Assembly (NCBI RefSeq): GCF_000355765.4 | Contig: NZ_CP021106.3 | Coordinates: 963,137-1,027,136, forward strand | Direction of reading: 5' to 3' | Source of the DNA: Nitrosospira lacus | Lineage (GTDB): Bacteria > Pseudomonadota > Gammaproteobacteria > Burkholderiales > Nitrosomonadaceae | DNA length: 64,000 nt | Shown: one piece after another, positions 54,024 through 64,000 of the stretch | Position numbering within the stretch: the first letter of the stretch is position 1 | Layout: each line of letters opens with the position of its first letter | The notes under the pieces: generated by a model | The model's database searches: none | Seen by the model: the letters and a program-made list of their open reading frames with translations, nothing else | Told to the model about the DNA's origin: nothing | Translations under genes and position numbers: made by a program

Positions 54024-54029
54024 TATAAT
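54024..54029 (+). promoter_or_regulatory. -10 box upstream of the truncated haemoglobin gene
   Basis: A consensus TATAAT stands about 100 bp before the haemoglobin start, in an AT-rich patch. No matching -35 at 16-18 bp was found. Confidence 0.35.
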
Positions 54030-54127
54030 TGTAATGGTTGGCGGTTCGCACAACACCGTTCTGCATGCCTTTTTAACCCACAACCGCATCTGATGCCCCG
54101 CGGTGAATCTTGTATCTAAAATCGACT

Positions 54128-54559
54128 ATGAATATGTCACAACCCGAGTTTTCAGCACCTCATCCCGATCTTTGCACCGAAGAGGAGATTTCATGGCTGG
54201 TCCATGCTTTTTATGCAAGGGCCAGAAAAGATCCATTACTGGGTCCGATCTTTGAAGGACATGTCACCGACTGGGACGCACATTTTGTGCAGATGATCAA
54301 TTTCTGGTCGATGAAGCTGCGTGGAACCAGCCGTTTCCGGGGTGCTCCCATGCCCAAGCACGTAGCCCTGCCGGGACTGACTTCCGAGTTGTTCGAACGG
54401 TGGCTGCAGCTTTTCCGGCAAACGACGAGCGAAATGGAAAATCCTGTTTTGCAATTCAACGCGGATACGCTGGCATTGCACATCGGCGGCAGACTGTGGT
54501 TAAGATATCAAATGGAGCGCTACCCGGATAAGCAACTGGTTGATCTTTACGAAGCATAG
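54128..54559 (+). CDS. Group III truncated haemoglobin
   Basis: A single-domain haem protein of 143 residues from ATG 54128 (TTG 54110 and ATG 54134 are alternatives). It shows group III features: helix B with FYARARKDPLLGPIF (the B10 Tyr), DWDAHFVQMINFWS, then RFRGAPMPKH (probable haem-ligand His in the MPKH segment) and FERWLQLF with the conserved Trp. Group III proteins are tied to oxygen or NO handling. In an ammonia oxidiser, which makes NO, NO chemistry is a reasonable inference only. It follows rpoS by 180 bp on the same strand with its own -10 box. Confidence 0.9.
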   Translation: MNMSQPEFSAPHPDLCTEEEISWLVHAFYARARKDPLLGPIFEGHVTDWDAHFVQMINFWSMKLRGTSRFRGAPMPKHVALPGLTSELFERWLQLFRQTTSEMENPVLQFNADTLALHIGGRLWLRYQMERYPDKQLVDLYEA

Positions 54560-54567
54560 TTGCACGG

Positions 54568-54610
54568 CCGGCGAAAGTCGCTTCGAGGAATAACGAAGTG
54601 TCATCGCCGG
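54568..54610. terminator. Bidirectional hairpin between convergent genes
   Basis: CCGGCGA (54568-54574) pairs with TCGCCGG (54604-54610) and CGCTTCG (54579-54585) with CGAAGTG (54594-54600), interrupted by small internal loops. It lies between the haemoglobin gene and the convergent VOC gene. No T-run, so Rho-independence is uncertain. Confidence 0.5.
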
Positions 54611-54662
54611 ACAAAGAAGCGTCTTATTTGAGCATTGCAGCGGTGTGCATATTATTCCTGGT

Positions 54663-55058
54663 TTATGCGCTCGGCTCCATGTAAATGAACTCCCAGAGGT
54701 GTCCGTCCAGGTCCTCGAAGCCATGCTGATACATAAACCCGTAGTCGCCGGAGTCCATGGGAGTGGCTCCGCCCGCGGCGACTGCTTTGCGAACGATATC
54801 ATCGACTTCCTTCCGACTCTCGCAAGTCAGACAAACAAGCACCTCCGTGCTTTTCCTGGCATCGCAAATTTCTTTGGGAGTAAAAGTCTCAAATTTTTCC
54901 CGAGTCAACAACATGACGAATATATCCTCGCTAACGATCATGCAAGTAGCCGTTTCGTCGGTAAACTGGGCATTAAAAGTGAAGCCGAGCTTGGTAAAAA
55001 ATGCTACGGATTTTTTGAGATTGCTTACGGGAAGATTCACGAAAATTTTGGTGGCCAT
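54663..55058 (-). CDS. VOC-superfamily (glyoxalase/bleomycin-resistance type) protein
   Basis: A 131-residue protein: KIFVNLPVSNLKKSVAFFTKLGF begins the first beta-alpha-beta-beta-beta unit and GHLWEFIYMEPS ends the second. The usual first-strand His is Asn (VNLPV) and the final Glu is present, so the metal site may be changed; the substrate is unknown. ATG 55058 has AAAGGAAAAACC upstream. It follows the DGPF gene by 335 bp on the same strand. Such small VOC proteins often accompany DGPF proteins and ECF42-type sigma factors. Confidence 0.85.
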   Translation of the reverse strand: MATKIFVNLPVSNLKKSVAFFTKLGFTFNAQFTDETATCMIVSEDIFVMLLTREKFETFTPKEICDARKSTEVLVCLTCESRKEVDDIVRKAVAAGGATPMDSGDYGFMYQHGFEDLDGHLWEFIYMEPSA

Positions 55059-55393
55059 GGTTTTTCCTTTGAAAGTTCATTACACGGTAACGATTAGCGA
55101 CAAAGCGTTAACGACAGTCTAACCTGCCAGCGCGGGATGCGGCAGGCACTGGTTGTCGTGCGAAATCTATATCATGTCTCCGATGAGGCTTAGTGTCTTG
55201 CCAAGCATTTGACTTCCGCCATTGTGACCAGTCTTGTAGCACCCGGCCGGTCTGATGTCTTGCCCACCCACTGTTTAGTCGAACTGGCGGGTACCCGGAT
55301 CGGTGTGTCTGCTTAAATTTTTTTTCCAAGGAAACATCGGGCAGGATGGCGGACAGTATTCACTGCCTCGTGCTCCCTCAGGGCCTTCCTTTC
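55059..55393. other. Gene-poor stretch between VOC and DGPF genes
   Basis: 335 bp. A 73-codon minus-strand frame (55108-55329) has no recognisable family and unusual composition; I do not support it. The region probably holds the VOC gene promoter. Confidence 0.35.
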
Positions 55394-55807
55394 TTATTCA
55401 GGAAGACTCCAAGGCAACTGCGGCGTGACTGTATCGGCAAATCCGAGCGCACGGAGCGTTCGTTCATCCTCCGCAATGGGCCGCACTTCGACGCATCCGA
55501 TCCGTGCACCCGGAATCCGTGAGGCGATCTGTATCGCCTCGTTCAGATCCTTGGCCTCAAGGACATAGTAGCCCCCGAGTTGTTCCTTGGTCTCCACAAA
55601 GGGCCCATCGGTTGTCGTGACCTTGCCCTTTCGCACACGGACCGTAATTGCGGCATCGGGAGGCAGCAACCGGTTGCATCCGAGAAAGTGGCCGCTCTTT
55701 CTGATAGCTTCGGTGAATTCCGAATATTCTTCGTAGTGCCTCTCCGCATCGGCTTCTGCCCTCTGTTCCATTACAGTTTCGGCACAGATCAGGCACAGGT
55801 ACTTCAT
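55394..55807 (-). CDS. YciI-like DGPF-domain protein
   Basis: A 137-residue protein of the DGPF/YCII-related family: MKYLCLICAETV at the N-terminus and TTDGPFVETKEQLGGYYVLEA with the name-giving motif, then AIQIASRIPGARIGCVEVRPI. ATG 55807 has GGAGG 8 nt upstream; GTG 55816 falls within that ribosome site. It lies 163 bp downstream of the ECF sigma gene on the same strand. DGPF proteins are the conserved partner of ECF42 sigma factors. Their biochemical role is not established. Confidence 0.9.
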   Translation of the reverse strand: MKYLCLICAETVMEQRAEADAERHYEEYSEFTEAIRKSGHFLGCNRLLPPDAAITVRVRKGKVTTTDGPFVETKEQLGGYYVLEAKDLNEAIQIASRIPGARIGCVEVRPIAEDERTLRALGFADTVTPQLPWSLPE

Positions 55808-55970
55808 GGTCGACACCTCCGGTTTTGCGTAGAAAATGAGCTTTCATCGTATAGTCGTTTGGGAGAAACCAAATTCGACATCGGGAGCTTTGCGCGAGAA
55901 TGATATTTTTCTACGGAGCCAGGCGATTGGAACCCTCTTCATAGCTCGACCGACCAAGCCTGGATCTGTC

Positions 55971-57227
55971 TCAATCGGGCAGCTCGCGCAATCTGCGTTC
56001 AAGAAACCGTCGTTCGGGTTCCTGCCAGGCGAGACGGTGGGCGCGCTCGTATGACGCCCGGGCTTCCGCCGTTCGCCCGAGCCGCCGGCACAAGTCGGCG
56101 TGCGCCGAGTGCGCCAAATGGTAGCCAGCGAGATCGCCCCGCATCAGAATAGCATCAATGAGCGCCAGACCCGGCAAGGGTCCGTCACGCATTGCCACCG
56201 CCACGGCGCGATTCAGTTCGATCACAGGCGACGGATCGGTGTGCAACAATAAATCGTAGAGTCTGATGATTTCTGCCCAGTCTGTCGCCGGAGGGCTGGG
56301 CGCATTGGCGTGAACGGCCGCGATCGCGGCTTGCAGCGTGTACGGACCGAATCGGGGCGACGACAGCGACAGCGCGCCTGCCGCCAGCGCAGATCCTTCC
56401 GCGATGTAGCCCTGGTTCCAGAGCGAACGGTCCTGGTCGGTCAGCAGGATCAGATCGCCTCCTGGCGCGCTGCGCGCGGCGCGGCGCGATTCTTGCAGCA
56501 GCATCAGGCCGAGGAGTCCCACAGCCTCCGGCTCCGGCAGCAATTCGATCAACAGCCTGCCTATCCGGATCGCCTCATTCGAGAGATCGGAGCGCATCAG
56601 CGTCTCCCCCGATGATGCGGAGTAACCTTCGTTGAACACCAGATAGATCACACGCAGCACGCTGTCCACGCGCTCCGGTAGCTCAGGCGGCGAAGGCACC
56701 TGATAAGGAATGCGCGTGTCGCGAATTTTCGCCTTGGCGCGCACGATACGCTGGGCAAGGGTGGGAGCGGGGGTCAGGAAAGCACGTGCAATCTCCTCGG
56801 TTGTCAGGCCGCATACCTCCCGCAAAGTGAGCGCCACCTGAGCGTCCGGAGACAGGGCCGGATGACAGCAGGTGAAGATCAGTCTAAGCCGGTCGTCCTC
56901 GACTCCTTCGCTGTCCAGCTCATCATCGCCATCGACCGTCAGCCGCTCTTCCATGTCGTCCGGCAACGGCTCGAATCGGGCTCGCCTGCGTATGCCATCG
57001 ATTGCCTTGAAACGGCCGGTCGAAACGAGCCATGCCTGCGGATTGGCCGGCACACCTTCGTGCGGCCATTGCTCCAGCGCTGCCCTGAAGGCATCGTGCA
57101 GTGCCTCCTCGGCGACATCGAAGTCCCCGAGGAGGCGGATCAGCGTGGCAAAGATATGGCGCGAGCGGGAACGGTAGATGACGTCTACCGTCTCGCGCAC
57201 GCGTTGGGTAACATCTTCATGTTGCAT
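55971..57227 (-). CDS. ECF sigma factor with long C-terminal domain (ECF42 type)
   Basis: A 418-residue sigma factor. Sigma region 2 is at about 10-80 (SRHIFATLIRLLGDFDVAEEALHDAF, with GVPANPQAWLVSTGRFKAID) and region 4 at about 115-170 (ALTLREVCGLTTEEIARAFL). The rest is the large helical extension (VIYLVFNEGYSASSGE, LLPEPEAVGLLGLMLLQESR, ATDWAEIIRLYDLLL) that defines the ECF42 group. No anti-sigma gene is adjacent, consistent with control through the C-terminal extension. It is next to its typical DGPF partner. Confidence 0.92.
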   Translation of the reverse strand: MQHEDVTQRVRETVDVIYRSRSRHIFATLIRLLGDFDVAEEALHDAFRAALEQWPHEGVPANPQAWLVSTGRFKAIDGIRRRARFEPLPDDMEERLTVDGDDELDSEGVEDDRLRLIFTCCHPALSPDAQVALTLREVCGLTTEEIARAFLTPAPTLAQRIVRAKAKIRDTRIPYQVPSPPELPERVDSVLRVIYLVFNEGYSASSGETLMRSDLSNEAIRIGRLLIELLPEPEAVGLLGLMLLQESRRAARSAPGGDLILLTDQDRSLWNQGYIAEGSALAAGALSLSSPRFGPYTLQAAIAAVHANAPSPPATDWAEIIRLYDLLLHTDPSPVIELNRAVAVAMRDGPLPGLALIDAILMRGDLAGYHLAHSAHADLCRRLGRTAEARASYERAHRLAWQEPERRFLERRLRELPD

Positions 57228-57515
57228 CAGAGTACCTGCCTCACGCCGTAGTATTCAATCGTCGCCCCGCACGGAGAGCTCTGGATCCAGTATGGGGCTC
57301 TGAGTTAGGCAGTATTTTGCAATCCGTCTATCGGCGCTTAGCAAGATGAGATGCTTTATTGAATGAACCCTATATCGCCTTGGGTGTTCCAGCGAAGCAA
57401 TGACTCCCACTCCATCCAATCTTTTCCATTCGGTACGGATCAAAAATGGCCTAACGTTTGAGTCGATTCAGCAGAAGGCAAAAGCGCAGTTTTATGGATC
57501 CGCTGGAAGAAATTG
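57228..57515. other. Stretch between the ECF sigma and DUF2130 genes
   Basis: 288 bp with no supported gene. It would contain the promoter of the sigma-factor gene. Confidence 0.35.
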
Positions 57516-58796
57516 CTACAACTCGTCATTCAAGCCGAGACTTTTCAACTCAAGTCCCTCGATCTCCTGCAACGATTTGCCCGCGATCCCCTGCAAATCC
57601 CCATACATACCCACCGTTGCACCCATAACGCGCATAATTTGCTCTTCACGCTTCGCCCATTGCTTCATTATCACCTTGCGTTCCTTATCGAGATCGTCCT
57701 GCATGGTGGAAAACGCTTCGACAATAGCTTCGACACGCTGGCGGAAACGCGGCCCGGTGAGATACTGGTAGATCATCTCCGTTTTTGTTTGCAGACCTTC
57801 CGAGGATTGCCGCGCCAGGGCAATTTCCAGTAATGAGTGGCGCAGGATGAGCGCCACCGGCAACGCGGCGCGAGGATGCGTTACCCAGACGCCCTCAACC
57901 ATTTCGAAGGTTTCAACGCCCTTGGGCAGCGTCTGGCTCACAATCACGGCAATTTCTGCCTTGGCGGCACGCTGATCTTCCCGCAATTTAGCCAGCCACA
58001 TATCGCTCCAGTTCCGCGTGCGCTTGGTTTCCCAAAGAATTGTGCCGCCGGGCTGTCCGTCCGTGGCGACGATGCGATGCAGCACATCACCGCCGTAGTC
58101 TCCCTTGGGAACCGGCTCGATCGAATCGAAAGGGAATTTGGCTCGCAGCAGGCTCTCAAGCGCCAGTTCCTGTACTTCTCCCTGAAGCTGCTGTGAGCCC
58201 TGCTCGGCTCTGCGTTTCAATTCTTCGATTTTTTGCTGCATGGATGCGATAGTCTGATCTTTTTCCATTACCTTCAGCCTAAGCCCTTCTTCAGCTTCCA
58301 GCCTGGCCTTCGCGCGTACCTCGCCGAGTCCGTCCTGTATGCGTTTTTCCACGGTAAGTTCGAGTTCGCGCCGGGCATCATCGAGTTCCCGTTGTTTTTT
58401 CGTGAGCTCGGCTTGTACTTTTTGCGCCGCGGCCAGCTTCTCGTCGCGGCCTTTGAGCACCTCCTGAAGTTCCGCGAGCTCCCGTATCTTGTTTTCCAGC
58501 TCGGCGGCACTGGCAAGCTTTGCTTTTCTGGACTCTTCGGCAATAACGCGAACACGTTCGGTATTCAACTGTGCGGCGACTCGATCGGCTATCTGAGTAT
58601 CCAGCGTGCGTTTTGCCTCCGTAATTTCTTTTTCCTTCTCACGAATACCTTGTTCGCGCCTCGCTATTTCATCATCCTTGCGCAAAAGCTGCTGTTCGAA
58701 CTGCTTGCGCGTGGCGGCTATCAACGGCGCGGCCAGCGACTCGGTGAGCCGGATTTCGGTTTTGCAATGGGGGCAGGTAATAGTGGGTTCCATCAT
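57516..58796 (-). CDS. DUF2130 coiled-coil protein
   Basis: The 426-residue product begins with a zinc-ribbon-like PTITCPHCKTEI (one CxxC pair). It continues as a long charged coiled coil at about 30-215 (repeated Lys/Glu/Arg/Ala heptads) and ends in the DUF2130 domain: LESLLRAKFPFDSIEPVPKGDYGGDV, then ILWETKRTRNWSDMW and VGVWVTHPRAALPVALILR-like sequence. The ExK core after a GD motif resembles PD-(D/E)XK nucleases, an inference. ATGs at 58796 and 58793 are equivalent. Neighbours give no clue to its role. Confidence 0.88.
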   Translation of the reverse strand: MMEPTITCPHCKTEIRLTESLAAPLIAATRKQFEQQLLRKDDEIARREQGIREKEKEITEAKRTLDTQIADRVAAQLNTERVRVIAEESRKAKLASAAELENKIRELAELQEVLKGRDEKLAAAQKVQAELTKKQRELDDARRELELTVEKRIQDGLGEVRAKARLEAEEGLRLKVMEKDQTIASMQQKIEELKRRAEQGSQQLQGEVQELALESLLRAKFPFDSIEPVPKGDYGGDVLHRIVATDGQPGGTILWETKRTRNWSDMWLAKLREDQRAAKAEIAVIVSQTLPKGVETFEMVEGVWVTHPRAALPVALILRHSLLEIALARQSSEGLQTKTEMIYQYLTGPRFRQRVEAIVEAFSTMQDDLDKERKVIMKQWAKREEQIMRVMGATVGMYGDLQGIAGKSLQEIEGLELKSLGLNDEL

Positions 58797-59106
58797 ACTT
58801 GTTCCTGGAAGGGTTTACCCCACCCGTCTCTCGATGTGTGCGGGTTGGGTGTTTCAAATTATAGGTTAAACCAGGTGACAGACGGCTGCGCTCAAGCAAG
58901 GTTTGGTTCCTGCCCGGTCTCCAGTGCGATGGCGCACATATTTTCGGATATACTTGCCTGCACAATTGCCTGACCGGACGCATAGTCAATCACGCATCGA
59001 CTCTTTCTCCTTCAAGGATTGTTTACATGGGTTCGATTCGTCTGCGTTTCCACATAAGAGCAATAGGAACGGATATTTTTCATGTCACTACATAGGAGCG
59101 AAAACG
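58797..59106. other. DUF2130-sodB divergent intergenic region
   Basis: 310 bp between divergent genes. The sodB frame is open further upstream (58903), but the reading there is not SOD-like. No operator or gene is recognised. Confidence 0.35.
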
Positions 59107-59724
59107 ATGAGCGATCAAAAAACTGGAAGTGCGCCCCATATTCTGCCGCCTCTGCCATACGCGGATAACGCGCTGGACCCCGTTATTTCCGCCAACACGC
59201 TGAGTTTTCACTACGGCAAGCATCACAAGACTTATGTCGACAATCTGAACAAGCTGGTAGGGGGTACGGAGCTTGCGGATTTATCATTGGAAAAAATCAT
59301 TGCCGCAACAGCTGGTCAAGCGGACAAGGCCGGGGTTTTCAACAATGCGGCGCAAATCTGGAACCATACATTCTACTGGAATAGCCTGTCCCCCAAAGGC
59401 GGTGGTGAGCCTCCCGCGGCGTTGAAGAAAAAAATTGAGGCGTCTTTCGATACCGTGGAAGCATGCAAGAAAGAACTGGCGGCAGCGGCAACGACGCAAT
59501 TCGGCAGCGGCTGGGCGTGGCTGGTGCAGGATGGCGACGGGCTCAAGGTCGTCAAGACGAGTAATGCGGATTTGCCCTTGACCAAGGGACTCAAGCCGCT
59601 ATTGACCATAGACGTGTGGGAGCATGCCTACTACCTGGATTACCAGAACCGTCGCGCAGATTATGTCAACGCTGTCCTCGACAAGCTGATCAATTGGGGT
59701 TTTGCGGCGGATAACCATGGGTAA
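59107..59724 (+). CDS. sodB: Iron superoxide dismutase
   Basis: Dismutates superoxide. ATG 59107 with AGGAG about 8 nt upstream gives 205 residues. The metal ligands are His35 (SFHYGKHH), His87 (WNHTFYW), Asp169 and His173 ([15 protein letters not shown]). Gln83 in [11 protein letters not shown] is the residue typical of Fe rather than Mn enzymes. No signal peptide, so cytoplasmic. tyrS follows after 18 bp, probably cotranscribed. Confidence 0.95.
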   Translation: MSDQKTGSAPHILPPLPYADNALDPVISANTLSFHYGKHHKTYVDNLNKLVGGTELADLSLEKIIAATAGQADKAGVFNNAAQIWNHTFYWNSLSPKGGGEPPAALKKKIEASFDTVEACKKELAAAATTQFGSGWAWLVQDGDGLKVVKTSNADLPLTKGLKPLLTIDVWEHAYYLDYQNRRADYVNAVLDKLINWGFAADNHG

Positions 59725-59742
59725 CACGCCCAAAGCATCGCT

Positions 59743-60945
59743 GTGACCGGACAAATCCCGCAACAGCTGGAGATCATCAAGCGCGGCTGCGGCGAGCTTC
59801 TGGTGGAAGAGGAGCTCGCGCAAAAGCTTGTCCTGGATCGTCCTCTCAGGATCAAGGCTGGATTTGACCCGACGGCGCCGGATTTGCATCTGGGTCACAC
59901 GGTTCTGCTTAACAAGATGCGTCATCTGCAGGATTTAGGGCATCACGCCTTGTTCCTGATTGGTGACTTCACCGGGATGATCGGTGACCCCAGCGGCAAG
60001 AATGCCACGCGTCCCGCCCTCACTCGAGAGCAAGTGGCCGAGAATGCGCAATCCTACACCAGTCAGGTTTTCCGGATACTCAACCCCGAGCAGACGGAGG
60101 TGGTGTTTAATTCCACGTGGATGGATAAGCTCAATGCCGCGGATCTGATCAAGCTGGCGGCTACCCATACCGTTGCGCGCATGCTGGAGCGGGACGATTT
60201 TGGCAAACGCTATGAAAGTAACAAACCTATAGCAATTCACGAGTTTTTGTATCCGCTCATTCAAGGCTATGATTCGGTTGCACTGAGAGCGGATATCGAG
60301 CTGGGGGGTACCGACCAGAAATTCAACTTGCTGGTGGGACGGGAATTGCAAAAACATTTCGGGCAATCTCCGCAATGTATTCTCACCATGCCACTTCTGG
60401 AAGGGCTGGATGGCGTCAATAAAATGTCCAAATCCTCCGGTAATTATATTGGCATCACCGAGGCCCCTGCCGAGATATTCGGCAAGCTGATGTCCGTTTC
60501 CGATGAACTGATGTGGCGTTATATCGAGTTATTGTCGTTCGAGCCAATCAGTATTATTCGTCAGTGGCAACAGGAAGTGCGGCAAGGGCGCAATCCGCGT
60601 GACATCAAGGTCTTGTTCGCCCAGGAGGTTGTCGCGCGTTTTCACAGCAAACACGATGCGGAAATGGCATTGGCTGACTTCGAAGCCCGTTTCAGGCGCG
60701 GCTCGATACCGGATGACATTCCTGAGAAAGTGTTGCATGCTGGAATCGAAGGGTTGCCCATTGCTCAAGTACTCAAGCAGGCCGGATTAACGGCCAGTAC
60801 GACTGAAGCATTACGCATGATCGAGCAAGGTGGCGTCAAATTGAACGGCGAAAAGGTGGGTGACAAAGCGCTCAGGCTAAGTTGCGGAGAGACTGCGGTC
60901 GTACAAGTAGGCAAGCGAAAATTCGCCAGGATAACCCTCTCCTGA
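59743..60945 (+). CDS. tyrS: Tyrosyl-tRNA synthetase
   Basis: Class I synthetase charging tRNA-Tyr. GTG 59743 gives 400 residues. The HIGH motif is HLGH (49-52) and KMSKS is at 227-231. The C-terminal S4 RNA-binding domain is around 335-400 ([20 protein letters not shown]). It is the TyrZ-like subclass with a compact linker, as in many beta-proteobacteria. It immediately precedes the rRNA promoter. Confidence 0.96.
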   Translation: MTGQIPQQLEIIKRGCGELLVEEELAQKLVLDRPLRIKAGFDPTAPDLHLGHTVLLNKMRHLQDLGHHALFLIGDFTGMIGDPSGKNATRPALTREQVAENAQSYTSQVFRILNPEQTEVVFNSTWMDKLNAADLIKLAATHTVARMLERDDFGKRYESNKPIAIHEFLYPLIQGYDSVALRADIELGGTDQKFNLLVGRELQKHFGQSPQCILTMPLLEGLDGVNKMSKSSGNYIGITEAPAEIFGKLMSVSDELMWRYIELLSFEPISIIRQWQQEVRQGRNPRDIKVLFAQEVVARFHSKHDAEMALADFEARFRRGSIPDDIPEKVLHAGIEGLPIAQVLKQAGLTASTTEALRMIEQGGVKLNGEKVGDKALRLSCGETAVVQVGKRKFARITLS

Positions 60946-60975
60946 TAAAGAGTACGAAGAAGTATTAGAAACCCC

Positions 60976-61003
60976 TTGACCCCCTGTCTGGTATCTGTAT
61001 AAT
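60976..61003 (+). promoter_or_regulatory. Predicted rrn operon promoter
   Basis: TTGACC (60976-60981), 16-bp spacer, TATAAT (60998-61003). It is followed by a GC-rich discriminator (TCCGCC), as usual for growth-controlled rRNA promoters. Confidence 0.8.
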
Positions 61004-61043
61004 TCCGCCTTCGTTGTCTGGCCTGTAGTTTTCTAGCAGGCAC

Positions 61044-61055
61044 TGTTCTTTAAAA
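61044..61055 (+). promoter_or_regulatory. boxA antitermination site in the 16S leader
   Basis: TGTTCTTTAAAA resembles the boxA consensus TGCTCTTTAACA with two differences. It lies 40 nt after the promoter and 190 nt before 16S. Confidence 0.6.
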
Positions 61056-61063
61056 ATTTACAG

Positions 61064-61084
61064 CCGATAGGTGTGGGCACTTGA
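61064..61084 (+). other. 5' strand of the pre-16S processing stem
   Basis: CCGATAGGTGTGGGCACTTGA pairs with 62788-62809 beyond the 16S 3' end, apart from one bulge and one mismatch-type pair. This brings both ends of the 16S precursor together for RNase III. Confidence 0.75.
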
Positions 61085-61234
61085 CCGGGACACTCGGAAT
61101 TATTTTGCCTTTCGAGGCGAAATACCGGGTAGCTTAAGAGTCGAAGTGCTCGCACGATGTAAGTAGATTCCGGCGCCTATCTTGATAGAAACCGGAATTG
61201 TAGTAACACGTCAAGCGAGAGTTTTACCAGTATT

Positions 61235-62773
<1,539 letters not shown>

Positions 62774-62787
62774 GAGAAAATTCCTGA

Positions 62788-62809
62788 TCAAGTGTCCACA
62801 ACCTATCGG
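62788..62809 (+). other. 3' strand of the pre-16S processing stem
   Basis: Complement of 61064-61084; see that entry. It starts 18 nt after the mature 16S end. Confidence 0.75.
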
Positions 62810-62893
62810 TTGTTCTATAAAGCAGAGCTGGGGACTCAGGCGTGGGGGCTGGAAAAACGAGAAGCCCTGGCCCTTATTTTTGAGCTCTGTTCA

Positions 62894-62970
<77 letters not shown>

Positions 62971-62976
62971 GCTAAC

Positions 62977-63052
62977 GGGGGTGTAGCTCAGATGGGAGAG
63001 CACCTGCTTTGCAAGCAGGGGGTCATCGGTTCGATCCCGTTCACCTCCACCA
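62977..63052 (+). tRNA. tRNA-Ala (TGC)
   Basis: 76 nt including CCA, 6 nt after tRNA-Ile. Anticodon arm CCTGC-TTTGCAA-GCAGG. The first acceptor bases GGGGGTG pair with TTCACCTCC with a G-T pair. Standard spacer tRNA. Confidence 0.98.
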
Positions 63053-63448
63053 ATTCTGCGATTAGGAATGACGTATTCTTAGAAAATAGAAGTAAACGAA
63101 AGCGTTTACTTCTGGTTTTTAACCAGCGGCTGTATTTCGGGATTAGCGGAAGGAAGTAAGCAAAGAACCTTGCATCAATCTTTGTTCTTCGTACTGTTTT
63201 TCCCGGTGCTCTTTAACAATTTGGAAGAAGTAAAATATTCCGTATTCGATGAATGCGCAGCTTTTTTTGGCTTTGCGTTTGGGGGATGCGGAATAATGGG
63301 TTAGATTGTATCGACGCATTGTATTTTTAGTCGGATACAGTGCGAGCAGACACCTGTAACCAATTGGTTTGGAATAGATTTCAGGATTGGGCCATTTTTT
63401 AGCCGGCCTTCGGTTCCGATTTCCGATTCCCGAGCCCTTAAGGTTATA
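63053..63448 (+). other. tRNA-Ala to 23S spacer
   Basis: About 400 bp of transcribed spacer. It holds the boxA at 63207-63218. A short inverted repeat AAGTAAACG / CGTTTACTT at about 63089-63111 could be an RNA-processing hairpin. The pre-23S stem cannot be completed because the 3' end lies outside the window. Confidence 0.6.
63207..63218 (+). promoter_or_regulatory. boxA antitermination site before 23S
   Basis: Exact TGCTCTTTAACA, followed by AATTTGG. Confidence 0.85.
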
Positions 63449-64000
63449 GGATCAAGCGAATAAGTGCATGTGGTGGATGCCTTGGCGATTACAGGCGATG
63501 AAGGGCGTGGAAGCCTGCGAAAAGCTCCGGGGAGCTGGCAAACGAGCATTGATCCGGAGATGTCCGAATGGGGAAACCCGGCCCGCAAGGGTCAACCTTG
63601 ATTGAATACATAGGTCAAGCGTGGCGAACCTGGCGAACTGAAACATCTAAGTAGCCAGAGGAAAAGAAATCAACCGAGATTCCCAAAGTAGTGGCGAGCG
63701 AAATGGGAACAGCCTCCAATTTTTAGCACTCGAACTAGCCGAGCCGTCTGGAAAGTCGGGCCATAGTGGGTGATAGCCCCGTAGGCGAAAGTTTGAGTGT
63801 GGAACTAGGATTGGAACAAGTAGGGCGGGACACGAGAAATCCTGTCTGAATATGGGGGGACCATCCTCCAAGGCTAAATACTCGTAATCGACCGATAGTG
63901 AACCAGTACCGTGAGGGAAAGGCGAAAAGAACCCCGGGAGGGGAGTGAAATAGACCCTGAAACCGCATGCATACAAACAGTGGGAGCGGACTTGTTCCGT
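63449..64000 (+). rRNA. rrl: 23S ribosomal RNA (5' part, runs off right edge)
   Basis: Begins near GGATCAAGCGAATAAG, which aligns with the E. coli 23S start GGTTAAGCGACTAAG; the exact first base is uncertain by a few nt. It continues with GGTGGATGCCTTGGCG and GGCGATGAAGG, covering roughly the first 550 nt of domain I. Confidence 0.97.

Overview
The window is chromosomal DNA from a beta-proteobacterial ammonia oxidiser (Nitrosomonadaceae, probably the Nitrosospira side). The 16S gene at the right end contains exact matches to sites I recall as the targets of the ammonia-oxidiser probes Nso190 (61418-61436) and Nso1225 (62453-62472). The gene orders surE-pcm-nlpD-rpoS, thrS-infC-rpmI-rplT-pheS-pheT-ihfA-merR and ilvI-ilvH-ilvC-pssA are typical of beta-proteobacteria. 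No ammonia-oxidation genes lie in the window, so the genus rests on 16S and context and is not settled.

Layout. 1-2346: a YihY/BrkB membrane protein cut by the left edge, then leuA. 2347-10143 is the most accessory part: an IS5-type transposase remnant, inverted repeats, a large porin, two tandem paralogous secreted proteins ending in Gly-Gly, a nine-unit TPR protein, and an alpha-carbonic anhydrase with a PEP-CTERM tail. 10144-18511 is a carbohydrate cluster on the minus strand (pgi, tkt, pgm, gnd, zwf). 18862-23520 holds pssA, ilvC, ilvH and ilvI, followed by fur, divergent from bamE. 24246-37948 runs on the plus strand except yhbY: bamE, dapB, carAB, greA, rlmE, ftsH, folP, glmM and a lone pstS. 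38509-46257 is the translation cluster. 46258-49978 has an IS1182-like scar, a P-type cation ATPase and a CNP1-like lipoprotein. 50255-53949 has tRNA-Pro and the stationary-phase cluster ending in rpoS. 54128-58796 holds a truncated haemoglobin, a VOC/DGPF/ECF42-sigma group and a DUF2130 protein. sodB and tyrS precede an rRNA operon (16S, tRNA-Ile, tRNA-Ala, start of 23S) that runs off the right edge.

How the genes work together. leuA and ilvIHC make branched-chain amino acids. carAB makes carbamoyl phosphate for arginine and pyrimidines. The pgi-zwf block links hexose phosphates, glycogen-type glucose 1-phosphate and the pentose phosphate pathway, which suits an autotroph storing and remobilising fixed carbon. 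The 2.3-10.1 kb region is cell-surface and periplasm oriented.

The points most worth a second look are the paired Gly-Gly-tailed secreted proteins and the apparent ATA start of one of them, the ATA start of infC, the exosortase-type carbonic anhydrase, a MITE-like element abutting greA, and an attenuator-like leader in front of carAB.
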